A DNA stretch of 64,000 bases from Sthenelais limicola. Taxonomy: Eukaryota > Annelida > Polychaeta > Phyllodocida > Sigalionidae. The DNA lies in contig OW804102.1 of the NCBI GenBank assembly GCA_942159475.1, positions 22,758,684 through 22,822,683 on the forward strand, given 5' to 3'. The position numbers were made by a program, and so were the translations under genes. This document shows, piece by piece, positions 38,468 to 48,319 of the stretch (position 1 is the stretch's first letter; each line of letters opens with the position of its first letter). The notes below the pieces were generated by a model. It did not search any database and was not told the origin of the DNA. It saw nothing but the letters and a program-made list of their open reading frames with translations.

Positions 38468-38970
38468 ATTACAATTATATATACATGTATGGGTGGTTCG
38501 ATTCGTATTGGGATGTATACGATTATCCAGCAATCCATTAAGTGTAACGTGAACTGACTCTATGTGTCGAGCTAGAGTTCTATAAGTGGGACGCCTGACT
38601 ACGTTGCATGGGAATGGCTTCATCAACTTTTATAACCTGACATAATCGTTTATTGGAACAGAGGGAGATGTTCCTGGCCGAGCTTCATCTCACAGTCCAT
38701 TAACACTCCAACTCCAAACAGGCTATGACAGGAAAGTACCCGGGGGGAGAATCGATGACAAAAATGAATATATATGATACATAATAAGCAGGTGGTAATG
38801 AATATCAGGATAAGAGTGTGACCTATTCATAAGATGCATCATGACATTTATGATGAGTCTTAAGTCGCAAAATATTTTTTTTCAAAGAGTTATGTATTAC
38901 GGTGGACGAGAATGGTACATACCGAACACTACTTCATCGGTACGAGTTCGGCACGGGTGACGGGAGGGAG

Positions 38971-39203
38971 CGGGGCGGGAGCGGGCGGGGGAGCGGGCGG
39001 GGGAGCGGGCGGGGGAGCGGGCGGGGGAGCGGGCGGGGGAGCGGGCGGGGGAGCGGGCGGGGGAGCGGGCGGGGGAGCGGGCGGGGGAGCGGGCGGGGGA
39101 GCGGGCGGGGGAGCGGGCGGGGGAGCGGGCGGGGGAGCGGGCGGGGGAGCGGGCGGGGGAGCGGGCGGGGGAGCGGGCGGGGGAGCGGGCGGGGGCGGGG
39201 CGG
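38971..39203. repeat. G-rich minisatellite, ~18 copies of GGGGGAGCGGGC
   Basis: Near-perfect 12-bp units with three or more G-runs per unit on the plus strand, framed by GC-rich degenerate units. The array could form many adjacent G-quadruplexes. All frames remain open (PARS, GSGR or AGGG repeats), so the long frames on both strands are artefacts of composition. It is an isolated GC island in an AT-rich intron. Confidence 0.95.
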
Positions 39204-39362
39204 GACGGGACGGAACGGGCCACACAGACTATTACAAATTATACTATAGTATATAGATATATGCCTATACTCAATACTCCTTTAGTTAATACTACATTGG
39301 ATTCAAATACTCCCATGGTACAAGATATGGCCGACAATTGGGGCCGCTCTATATATGTCTGA

Positions 39363-39560
39363 CTGGACTTTCTCCCCCTCTCTCTTCTCTCCTCTCTCCC
39401 TCCTTCTCTCCCCCCCCCCCCCCCCAACCTCTCCCCCTTTCTCGCCCTTCCTCCCTCCCTTCCTTCCTTCCTCTCTCTATCCTTGTGTATTTGTGCATAC
39501 ATTGGTCCTGGGTAAGACCTTAAAGTGCCCTGCTGTCTCTTTTTCTCTGTCTCCATCTCC
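39363..39560. repeat. CT-rich tract with a ~19-base C run
   Basis: Polypyrimidine sequence with CTCTCTCTTC and CCTTCC runs and an uninterrupted poly-C stretch around 39410-39426. Confidence 0.75.
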
Positions 39561-39589
39561 CTTCTTCTCTATCTCTATTTCCTGGGTAT

Positions 39590-39690
39590 GATCAAAAACT
39601 GCCTTCCTCTCAGCTCTCCCGCCCTTGATATAACCATCTTAAATGTGTCGATAAGGGCGTAAAACAACTAATCTCACTCACTCTGTATAC
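39590..39690 (+). repeat. SINE-like tail fragment
   Basis: AAATGTGTCGATAAGGGCGT then AAAACAACTAATCTCACTCA matches, in inverse orientation, the fragment at 5258-5337. Similar tails are, to my knowledge, typical of invertebrate SINEs, but the head of the element was not recognised. Confidence 0.4.
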
Positions 39691-39904
39691 ATCTGCATAC
39701 ATATTATGTATACATGCATGAATTTATGTACACATATATATGCATAGATGTATATCTATGCACACATACATACACGCATACATACATGTATACATTATGT
39801 ATACATGTACATAAATGTATACACATTATGCATATATTTTATATGTATACATTATATATGCATACATTGTATATGTATTGTATAATTATGTATATACATG
39901 CATA
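39691..39904. repeat. ATGTATAC-type low-complexity run
   Basis: Alternating purine-pyrimidine AT-rich repeats (ATACATGTATAC and TATGCATA variants) over ~210 bases. The 124-codon frame across it is an artefact. Confidence 0.7.
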
Positions 39905-40083
39905 TGAGCAATTCCACCAAAAATGCCACATTTGGCCATCCAGGGCTGAAAATTCACAATTTTTTAAAATTGCTTCCATTGATTTATTTTCTTTCGTACA
40001 TAAACTAGATATATTGCTGCTAATATGGACGAAATTGGGAACGTTAATGATGAATATTGTGGTCAGGGCAGCTTGGGAGAGAC
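39905..40083 (+). mobile_element. Partial copy of the 911-bp TIR element
   Basis: Starting GAGCAATTCCACCA and running through TTTGGCCATCCAGGGCTGAA to the GGTCAGGGCAGCT region, it matches the reverse complement of the right ~175 bases of the element at 44455-45365. The other end is absent. Confidence 0.65.
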
Positions 40084-41864
40084 TGTGACCTGAATTATGA
40101 TGGTAAGGGCACAGGGGAAAGGTACATATTTCTACATAAATGAGGATTTAAATTCGAAACAAATGATAAAATTGTAAGCATAATGTTTTAAATTAGTTTA
40201 TATATAATAATATTATATTAATATAAGATAATAGGTCTTAATATAAGGGTCATAACGCTCTTTAGTTTGTGAAAATATTCCAACTAGAAGGAAAGTTACA
40301 GCAAAATAACCATTCAGTAATGGTAATAGTAATGGCACATGGTCACCTGGCTTCTGTTCCGTTCTGTTCCGTTCTATTACACTCCCCTGTTTTTAATATC
40401 TTAAAGTCCTTATAAGGGCTAGGCGATTATGTGCCAAACAAAAAGGCTGCTGTAAAAGAAACATAGAATATTATTTGTCGTGTCGGAAGAGGCATATATA
40501 GGGGTATATATCAATTTGTAAGATAAATAGGAAGTCGGAATCGTGTAGAGTAGAACCTTTCCTCATATAATTATTGTCTTTTCTTGGCAACTTGTGTATA
40601 TTTAAATGATCTAATGACTAGAAGGCAACGCAGGAATATATCCACATCGTGGGTACGTGTCTTTTTGTAATGATGCATGTAAATGTTTGGCCTTATTTGT
40701 AATAAAAAAAATACTCGGTCAGCTACGTGGCATCCCATCTGTGGGCATGACCAGCGAACCTCAATATTGATTATTCATGTTTTTTTGTTAACTTCACTTT
40801 CCATCCAGCCTTCATACTCTTCATTTGTATTTATTGCTTAGCCCCTAGTTATATCTACTCAGCATGTATGTGTCCCGAGTCCTAGTCGAGACTTATCGTT
40901 TTTATTTCGTTCCATGGTGCCTTCAGCCTCCGTTTATAGGGCGAAAAACATGAAATGAAAGCAAAGAAGGAAGAAATATAAATTCATGTAATACTGGGTC
41001 ATTAAGATTACATTTAAGTTACAGAAAGAACTTGCATCATAATTAGCAAAGTAGCACCGGAATACTTAGCTCTTCCTGAGCATATATATTGGAATTTCGG
41101 TTTTTATAATAATTCGCTCCCAACCATAATAAGACGGACTTTGTGTGTATATCAGTGTATAAACTAGGAAAGATAAATAAGGAGGATGAGTAGAGAAGGA
41201 AGGGTAGATATTAGGAAAGAAACTATCTACATGAGCTATAACTAATCGCTTATTGACCCAAGACTTATCAGTGGTGGGAAACTGCCGATGTTCATTTTCG
41301 GGATTATATTGACACTGCTATATATATATAGGATGTCATATCAAAATTATTTCTTTTTAATATTTTCACTGAGAACTGTGCGTTCATCATATATATGGCA
41401 ATTTACATTGACACAATGGCGGACATCTATGTCAACTGTTGGAAACTTTGTTTTGGGAATAAGTCTCTTCTAAAATGCCTGTCTGCCAACTTCTTTTCAC
41501 TAATTACTTTTAACGTCATTACAATTAGTTCCTGGAAAAAAGTCGTAGATTTAACTTAGCTACCAGAATTGAATAACAAACATGTGCCTTACTGACATGT
41601 ACACTTGTATACGGTATACTATGTGACCAAGCTCATTGTTAATTTGCCATTTATTCAGTTTTATTGCCTTGCTGACATTGAACATGCATTGCGTACTGCC
41701 GGTTAAATTGCCTGATTAACCTAATGAAGTAAAATCACATTTACTCGAGTGATGCATTCGGTAGTGACTCAAACCTGATATTCACTAACAAGTCAAAGTG
41801 TCCGAGGGGAAGAAGAGATTCCTGCATTTAAACTTTTCAATTCAATTTTCGCCTATTTGTTATT

Positions 41865-42090
41865 TAGACAAAAATGGATATTTTTCGAAGTGTTATATTC
41901 ACAAGATCTCTTTGTTGGAATGTTCTCATCTTTGGTATGTCTAACGCCGGACAAGATATGAATATATGTACTAAATTTCAAGAAAGTGTATTAAATATTT
42001 ACATGCAATTCTATATGGTCATCTTATAGAGTATATTTAGCTACTTCACTAGTAAACCCCCCTGTATTGGAACCATCTTGAGGCCCAAAC
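41865..42090. mobile_element. Family-B partial copy
   Basis: Interior sequence (ATGGATATTTTTCGAAGTGT, TTGGAATGTTCTCATCTTTG, TTAGCTACTTCACTAGTAAA) parallels the left half of the copy at 6864-7278. Both inverted ends are missing. A second partial (42733-42900) matches the right half (ATCAAACTTAAATATAGAAG, CAATCAGCTTGATCTC), so the two may be halves of one broken copy. Confidence 0.45.
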
Positions 42091-44454
42091 ACAAAGAGCC
42101 GATACATCCAAAAACTTTACAAAAAAAGCTAGATTAAATGCTATTTGGGAAGATAATAACTTCATCTACTAGAATTAGTTATCCTAACTTATTCTCCCAT
42201 TTATGGCCTTGTGACCCCTTGTTGGTTCTCTTACTTGAAGTAGTAACACTAGGTCTCTCTACCTCCCCCTCCTCCTTCATTGGTTCCTTTTGGTTTCCTT
42301 CCTGATTCCTCTATTATCAAATCCTCAGTCTACGCATGTCTCACGCTCACATATATGTCTCATTTTAGTCTTTCTCATACATTGATCTAACTAGAAATGA
42401 CCATTGAATGTCTAAAGTGGTATAAAGAGAGTGATTCTCCTGGTCCCTTGACTAGTCTAGTAATAATGCAAACAGTTTGACTTTATATCCTGCGTAATTG
42501 CACCGCTGGAGCTCGTTCTTGCATAAATCATGATTATTATACTAAAACCACAAAAAGTAAGGGCCACCTACATGTCGTTGACGTGCTGGTGAATTGTTAC
42601 TCTTACTAAATATGTTAACCACCGTGTCCGGCAGGGCTTGAAACCCTCCCTAATTGTTGGGAGTTTAGACCCGCCGACATTATCCACAGATAAATAAAAG
42701 TACCAACAACAACAACAAAAACGTCCACTCATAAATATTGCAAACTTTTTTTTCAAAAATAAAAATATCAAACTTAAATATAGAAGTACTTATTAGATAT
42801 CCTACTGTTTACTTTCATTGCAATCAGCTTGATCTCTTTTTTTTCAAATATGATAATATCTCAAAATCCATTTTTTGTGATTTTAACACATCACAAATAT
42901 CTCTCAATGAATTAGATTGTGATTTTAGTCCCCAGAAATGGATCCATTAGGCTCCAGAAACATCGAAAATTGATATTATTATACTTGAAGATGCAGTCAG
43001 TAAAAGCCAACATCATGCCCAATTTCAAAAAGTTGTCGCAAAAGTGCACGATTCGGTTAAAAAAAATGCTCCTTCGCTCTTACCATATTGTGTCTATCGG
43101 GCACCGTTTATGTTTCAATTCAAATGATAACTAATATGTACTGCGCGTTTTACGTTTATTTTCGTGTTTTGTGTGGGGTTTTTTTCTCGATTATAATAAC
43201 ACTAGGAAGTAGCTTGCTCTTTTCAGATTAACAGTTGACAAACAATACACTTGACGATTTTGTATAAATCTTATTGTTGGTGGCGATATGTGATAGAGAA
43301 GAATGGAGATGAGTGATGAGCTTGGGATGCGATATAACATTAATCTCTCTTTAAAACATAACCTTTGTTTTAGAATACCCATCTACTCACATTAAACACC
43401 TTTTACAACCGCCTACTTCATCGCCTCATAATTTGCATTACATTTTCCCAGACATAGATCAGACTATAAATGACTTTTTTACATTAATACATTTCGACCC
43501 ATTTCCTGAGGTGAACTTCTAGACATGAATACTATTTCTTAGGGCCCTTTTACGAGGCAATTCAATCCAAGGATATGCAGGTCATTTATTATATTGGGAA
43601 GGTTGTTCAACGGACTTTACGTGTGTTGACACTTTTTATTCTATTTCATATTTAATTATAAAGGCAAATACACTTTATTGAACTCATGCCTTGAGTCTCA
43701 AATGTGGAATGTTTCTACCATAAATTCCAAGATTAGGATCTTGCGCCTCTGAGCTAGGGAAGGTTTTGTGAACTTTCTGTTAGGAAAAGCATTAGTTTCT
43801 TTCTATGGGAAAGCCAGCTGCTTAGGTGGGTATAAAATAGTCAAGTCCGTGTGAGGAAATGGGAAGATTTATTGGCATTCTAGCATAGAACCAATCCCTT
43901 CAATCATATTTACCCGCCGGGATTGAAATTTCATCAATTTACTTCTTTTTGATCAGAGGAAAACACATGGGAAGTGAAAACCGGAGGCATATAGTGGGAA
44001 AAGCATGAAGGTATAAGGAGCAAAAAAGCTATGAGTCATTACAGATTGCAATAGCTGAGAATCCATCTTGAAGATGCTATTTCGAGAAATATATTTATAT
44101 GAAATTATAAATAAAACTATTACATACACACACTGTCAAATTTAAGGCCGAAGGGGATTCTATAAAGTAACCAGCCACCCTATCTGCAGCAAATGACGCG
44201 GACAAAAGTTGGAAAATATGCATAATCCAAAGCCCGCTTCGCGGAAGACAATTACAAGGAAAGAAGCTATACGAAGTGGAAAATGCTTAAACCTTAGTCT
44301 GAATGAAGGGTGATATTGTCAGTCATCCTTTTTTAGCATCTCTCAATTTTCAATCTATAGCTTTTAAAACAGGCAGGTTTTTATATTGAAGATGAAGAAC
44401 GATGCCTTTACACAGAAACGAATTGGGAAGAAAAGGGTATAAGCTATACGTTAT

Positions 44455-45365
44455 GAGCAAATCCACCATTTGGTCGTCATTTGACCCTAAAATCGTATTG
44501 TGCTTATTTGAATGGAGAAAAATGATTGGAGACATTTTTCAATAGTTTGTTCGTGTCCGCCCGCCCGAAATACATCAGAAATACCCCCTATTTACATATT
44601 ATTCCTAAAATTTGGGGCATGGGGGCCTAAAAACTGGATTTTAGGGCCTTAAAAATGAAGAAAAATCAAGGGAGGCCAAATAAAATGATGGAAATAAATC
44701 AAAATATTTAGTCAAACATAGTTTAAACTTATTTTACCATTGAGCCTTGACCCTGGCTACTGCATAATCTGTTTTTTATTTGTTTAATATGGATTTTTGG
44801 TCTAGTAAGAATGAAAAAAACATGTTGGGAACTCTAAATGTCAGCGTCACGTGTGGAATATAAAATCCAGGCCTGGAAAAAATGTAACAACTTGGGGTGA
44901 CCAATATATATTATTTTGATCACTTCTACATGGACTTGATATATTAAAAATAAATCAGTTCGGATATCAGTTAATATTATGGAAAACTAGGAACCAAATT
45001 ATGTATTGGGAAGCTCTGCTGTCGGCGTCACGTGTGGAATGTTACTCTACCGCATTTAATAAATTATAAATTTATAATTGATAATAGCCATATAGATGAG
45101 ATGTTACACATACTTCATTTCAAAGACCATAAATCCACTCAGGTTCTCCTCAATTGGAAGGTAGGGTGGGAGTTCTAATCACAGAATATATATATTCAGC
45201 TGCCCTGACTACAATATTCATTATTAACATTCCCAATGTCGTCTATAATATCAGCAATATGTGTAGTTTATGTACAAAAAAGAATAAATCAATAGAAGCA
45301 ATTCTAAAAGATTAAGAATTTTCAGCCCTGGATGGCCAAATGACGACCAATTGGTGGAATTGCTC
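44455..45365. mobile_element. 911-bp TIR DNA element with TTAT target duplication
   Basis: The left end GAGCAAATCCACCATTTGGT and right end (inverse of GAGCAATTCCACCAATTGGT) are inverted repeats of ~30 bases. TTAT occurs directly outside both ends (44451-44454 and 45366-45369), consistent with a 4-bp target duplication. No open frame of transposase size, so it is non-autonomous. It contains GTCACGTGTGGAAT twice (near 44847 and 45029). Fragments of the same family lie near 6727 and at 39905-40083. It ends ~550 bp before the retrotransposon. Superfamily not assigned. Confidence 0.65.
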
Positions 45366-45915
45366 TTATACATTCTCCGGGAAATTACCCATTTTAACAC
45401 ACCACCACCACCACACGCTCAAACTAAAGGTTTTCGAGAAGGAATCTGTAGAATTTCAGCGTGCGCAAATAGTAATTTAGAAGAACATTTTTCCTTCTAA
45501 AGCAATACAAAATAAGTGCGAAATCCATCAATGTTCTACATCCCTATATGTCTTTCGGGGGAAAGTAAAAAACAGACCAAGGGCTTATAAATGTTATTAG
45601 TTGGTAAGGCAGAGGGGAAAAATACATTTTCGAGCTTCCCTATAGTGATTGAGGCCGCAAGAGCTGCCTGATCAACCCGGCATTGTGCGGCAGAGGGCCG
45701 GCACTTGACCGCCCTTCTCTCGGTGTCTTCCCGGGGCCTGTGGCTGCATAAAAAATCCTTACTAAAGATATTCCCTGCTAAGCTATTTTTTTTAAAGCTT
45801 TTATTTATACTGGGTAGATCAAGTCCCAGATAAGATAGGGCTTTTCACTTGCCCCATATATTTACAGGTGCATACATTTGTGCAACATATTCGCCCTTGC
45901 CTTGGTTGGAAATGC

Positions 45916-45919
45916 CTAG
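45916..45919. repeat. Target-site duplication, left (CTAG)
   Basis: CTAG immediately precedes TGTTAAC of the 5' LTR and recurs immediately after the 3' LTR at 58617-58620. A 4-bp duplication is usual for Ty3/gypsy integrases. CTAG is a palindrome, so the exact LTR edge could shift by two bases. Confidence 0.65.
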
Positions 45920-46796
45920 TGTTAACATAAGGTTTGCATTTAAAAGGTATTTTCTGGCCGTTTTACATTAATTCCATTGATTCGATTTTATTCTTCTTAA
46001 AGGCCTGAGGTTTAACTGACTAGACTATAAACCCATATCCAGACTCTGTTATTGGGATAATTAACTACTTAGTGCAAGCTAAGCATTTTACTGTCTAGCC
46101 AGGGGGTTTCATCCCTCTGTTAGCATTAAAGCCACTCAAGCCAGGGGCTTAGCATTCCTGTGCTAAAGCTGTTAGCAAGTCTAGGCAGGGGCTTGGCATC
46201 CTTGTGCTAACCCCTGTACAAGCTAAACAATGACTTTTACCTCTCTGTAATCAACCTTCTTATTAATGCCAGACTAAGAAATTATGATGCTATCCTCTTA
46301 ATTGTTGTTTGTTTCATGTTGATGCTGATGCCTGTGACTTATGGAAAATAAACAGAACTTAGCTTCTTGCCAGTCTAGGTCCAGGTGGTGTGGTAACCTA
46401 ACAACCCCCAACCCCCTTTCTGGGTATATATACTCAGGTGTGCCTCCCTATTCCCCAGTTATTACTTTGCTTCTGAACACTGACATTGTCCAGGACATGT
46501 CCAGTACCACACTACCAAGACCTCTGCTATATTGGAACTACCTTCTATTGAACTACAGGAATTCCTTGTGTGAGTTATCCTTCATAGTTATTGACTTATT
46601 ACCATTCTGTTGTGCTTGCATACCTGGACCATATAGCACCATATTGACACACCTACCTGGATATCAGTGTCACAATCATTGTCTGTTATAGCACTAGCTT
46701 TCCCCATACCTCTCAACGAACATTGACAGTAGCCAGAGAACCATTATTTCAGTATTTAATTATTCTTTAAGATATATTGCTAGGCATATCTTAATA
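45920..46796 (+). mobile_element. 5' LTR of the gypsy-type retrotransposon
   Basis: 877 bases, apparently identical line by line to 57740-58616. It begins TGTTAA and ends TTAATA, a short imperfect inverted repeat (the usual terminal CA is absent). U3 features: three imperfect ~43-base units at 46096-46210 (core AGGGGCTTAGCATTCCTGTG), possible enhancer repeats; a TATA box TATATATA at 46425-46432, placing initiation near 46455-46460. An AATAAA at 46347-46352 lies upstream of the TATA box and so is not in R. None is evident downstream in the LTR. A 116-codon frame (46341-46691) spans the TATA box and is not regarded as a gene. Confidence 0.9.
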
Positions 46797-46864
46797 CTGG
46801 TGGAGTCTCGAACCCGGCAGATCTTTGATTGTGAAGATTAGAACATTTATTTCAAATTACTAAG
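46797..46864 (+). promoter_or_regulatory. Leader with candidate primer-binding site
   Basis: The bases after the LTR read CT then GG and TGGAGTCTCGAACCCGGCAG (46801-46820). It starts like a tRNA 3'-end complement (TGG) and contains a T-arm-like TCGAACCC, but TCGAA comes ~10 bases too early for an ordinary tRNA 3' end. The primer is therefore not assigned. Only ~68 bases separate LTR and gag ATG. Confidence 0.4.
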
Positions 46865-48283
46865 ATGGGTCACGAAGGGCAGGATGATATGCAAAATTTA
46901 AATAGAGAGGAAGCAGATCGTGATGCATTAAACAGGAGGGACGATGCTCCTGAGGAAGAAGAGGTAATACCAGCTGAAGTGAATAATGCAGATCTGTTAA
47001 GACTTCTACAAAGAAATCACCGACGATTCAACGATTTAGATAGAGCCTTAGAAAACACTAGGGATCAAGTCAGAGAGCTGACAGGTGAAGATGGCAGAAT
47101 TGCCATTAATAATACCCGCGCGATGGCCCGTAACTCTCCTGCGCCATTCGATGGTAGGAGGGACCAAGATCCTCTGATTTGGATCGAAGCATACGAAAAT
47201 TACATAGCTTACACAGAGCCAACTAGGATAAATGCTCTCAAAGATGCTTTCAGTATGCATCTCAGAGGTGAGGCCTTAGAATGGTACTCAGATCATCATA
47301 TTAGAGACTTTAACAATTGGGAAGATATCAGGGATACTTTTGTGCGCTATTTCTCAGTGATCGATAATTATCAAAAGTCAAAATTGGTCTTCACTCAGAT
47401 GCGTTCTGGTGAGACTATTGATAGCTACATTCGTAGAGCTTCGAAGGCATACCGCATCCTAGGGTATGAAGAAGCCGAGAAAATTAGGTATTTTATATAT
47501 GGGCTCCTACCTAACATACAGGAGGTTGTGATGAGGGAAGACCACAATTCCTTCACTGATGCCGTTTTAGCAGCAAAAATGGCCGGCCAGACTGGCAGGA
47601 TTCAGGCCGATGTTAAGCTAGACGATTTTGAAGGGCAATTAGCCAATATAACTACGGTAATGAAAACTCTGCTCAAAAGGGATGAGAAAGCGGCGCACCC
47701 AACCACCGTTCAATCAGTTCAATCAGTTCAGTCAGCAGAATTTGCTGAACTCCAGATGGTGAAACGGGAGTTGGCGGAGTTAAGAGCTGGCCAGAATCCA
47801 GTTAATGTGCTCAGTTCCCAAGTGAGCAACATGATGCACGATTTAGGCACGGCCATACATGCTGTTAAGAGTGGACTTGGTACCGGAGATGTTAGACCCG
47901 CTCTTCCCACAGCCCCGGCGCCTATACCTTCCTACCAAGTAGCGGCGCCTGTGCCTCATTACCAACAGTACCAGCCTCAGCAGCAGTATCAGCCTCCTCA
48001 GCAGCAGTATCAGCCTCCTCAGCAGCAGTACCAGCCTCAGCAGCAGCAGTACCAGCCTCAGCAGCAGCAGTATCAACCACCACAGAACCAAGGACGCCGC
48101 AATGGACCTCCACAGACCGGGCGGGTATGCTATTCCTGCGGCGGCCGGGGACACATCGCCCGCCAATGTGGTAACAACCGCTCTCGTGGGCAAGCTCAGC
48201 AGGGCAACGACTCCAACTGGCCGCAGCAAGGGTCGTTCAGTCAAGGCAACAACACACAAGGTCCCCAGAATTCGTTAAACTAA
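46865..48283 (+). CDS. gag: Gag polyprotein
   Basis: 472 codons. It forms the capsid and packages element RNA in the cytoplasm. The start ATG has a strong context (A at -3, G at +4) and is the first in the leader. Residues 1-60 are acidic. Residues ~106-240 resemble the retrotransposon gag (capsid) domain, with WIEAYENYIAY, EALEWYSDHH and a helical stretch ending near AAKMA. Residues ~360-410 are tandem QQQYQPPQ repeats. A CCHC zinc knuckle C422-x2-C425-x4-H430-x4-C435 follows, flanked by basic residues, for nucleic-acid binding. The last codons overlap pol in the -1 frame, and the TAA at 48281 directly follows the GTTAAAC slip site. Glycine follows Met, but position 6 is Gln, so myristoylation is not supported. 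Confidence 0.93.
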   Translation: MGHEGQDDMQNLNREEADRDALNRRDDAPEEEEVIPAEVNNADLLRLLQRNHRRFNDLDRALENTRDQVRELTGEDGRIAINNTRAMARNSPAPFDGRRDQDPLIWIEAYENYIAYTEPTRINALKDAFSMHLRGEALEWYSDHHIRDFNNWEDIRDTFVRYFSVIDNYQKSKLVFTQMRSGETIDSYIRRASKAYRILGYEEAEKIRYFIYGLLPNIQEVVMREDHNSFTDAVLAAKMAGQTGRIQADVKLDDFEGQLANITTVMKTLLKRDEKAAHPTTVQSVQSVQSAEFAELQMVKRELAELRAGQNPVNVLSSQVSNMMHDLGTAIHAVKSGLGTGDVRPALPTAPAPIPSYQVAAPVPHYQQYQPQQQYQPPQQQYQPPQQQYQPQQQQYQPQQQQYQPPQNQGRRNGPPQTGRVCYSCGGRGHIARQCGNNRSRGQAQQGNDSNWPQQGSFSQGNNTQGPQNSLN

Positions 48284-48319
48284 AAGCTTCCTTCAACGAC
48301 GGGGGTGTTGGAGGGAAGC
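48274..48319 (+). promoter_or_regulatory. Programmed -1 ribosomal frameshift signal at the gag-pol junction
   Basis: The heptamer GTTAAAC (48274-48280) is read by gag as G.TTA.AAC, followed at once by the gag stop TAA. After a 5-base spacer, GCTTCCTTCAAC (48286-48297) pairs with GTTGGAGGGAAGC (48307-48319): 12 base pairs with one bulged G and one G-U wobble, and a 9-base loop. Pol lies in the -1 frame and is open from 48175. GUUAAAC is a known slip site in an arterivirus. A downstream pseudoknot is possible but not shown. Confidence 0.8.

Noticed and set aside
38897..39256. ~100-codon frames with PARS, GSGR, AGGG and APPP repeats
   Set aside because: All are translations of the same 12-bp G-rich minisatellite; openness is compositional.
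39714..40088. 124-codon frame rich in Tyr, His and Met
   Set aside because: A translation of the ATGTATAC low-complexity run and part of a TIR element fragment.
42570..42725. tRNA-derived SINE on the minus strand
   Set aside because: A box-B-like GGTTTCAAGCCC and an AAC-repeat tail are present, but no convincing box A or second copy was found in the window.
46341..46691. 116-codon open frame present in both LTRs (also 58161-58511)
   Set aside because: It spans the U3 TATA box and the expected start site, has no domain, and its two copies are merely the duplicated LTR.
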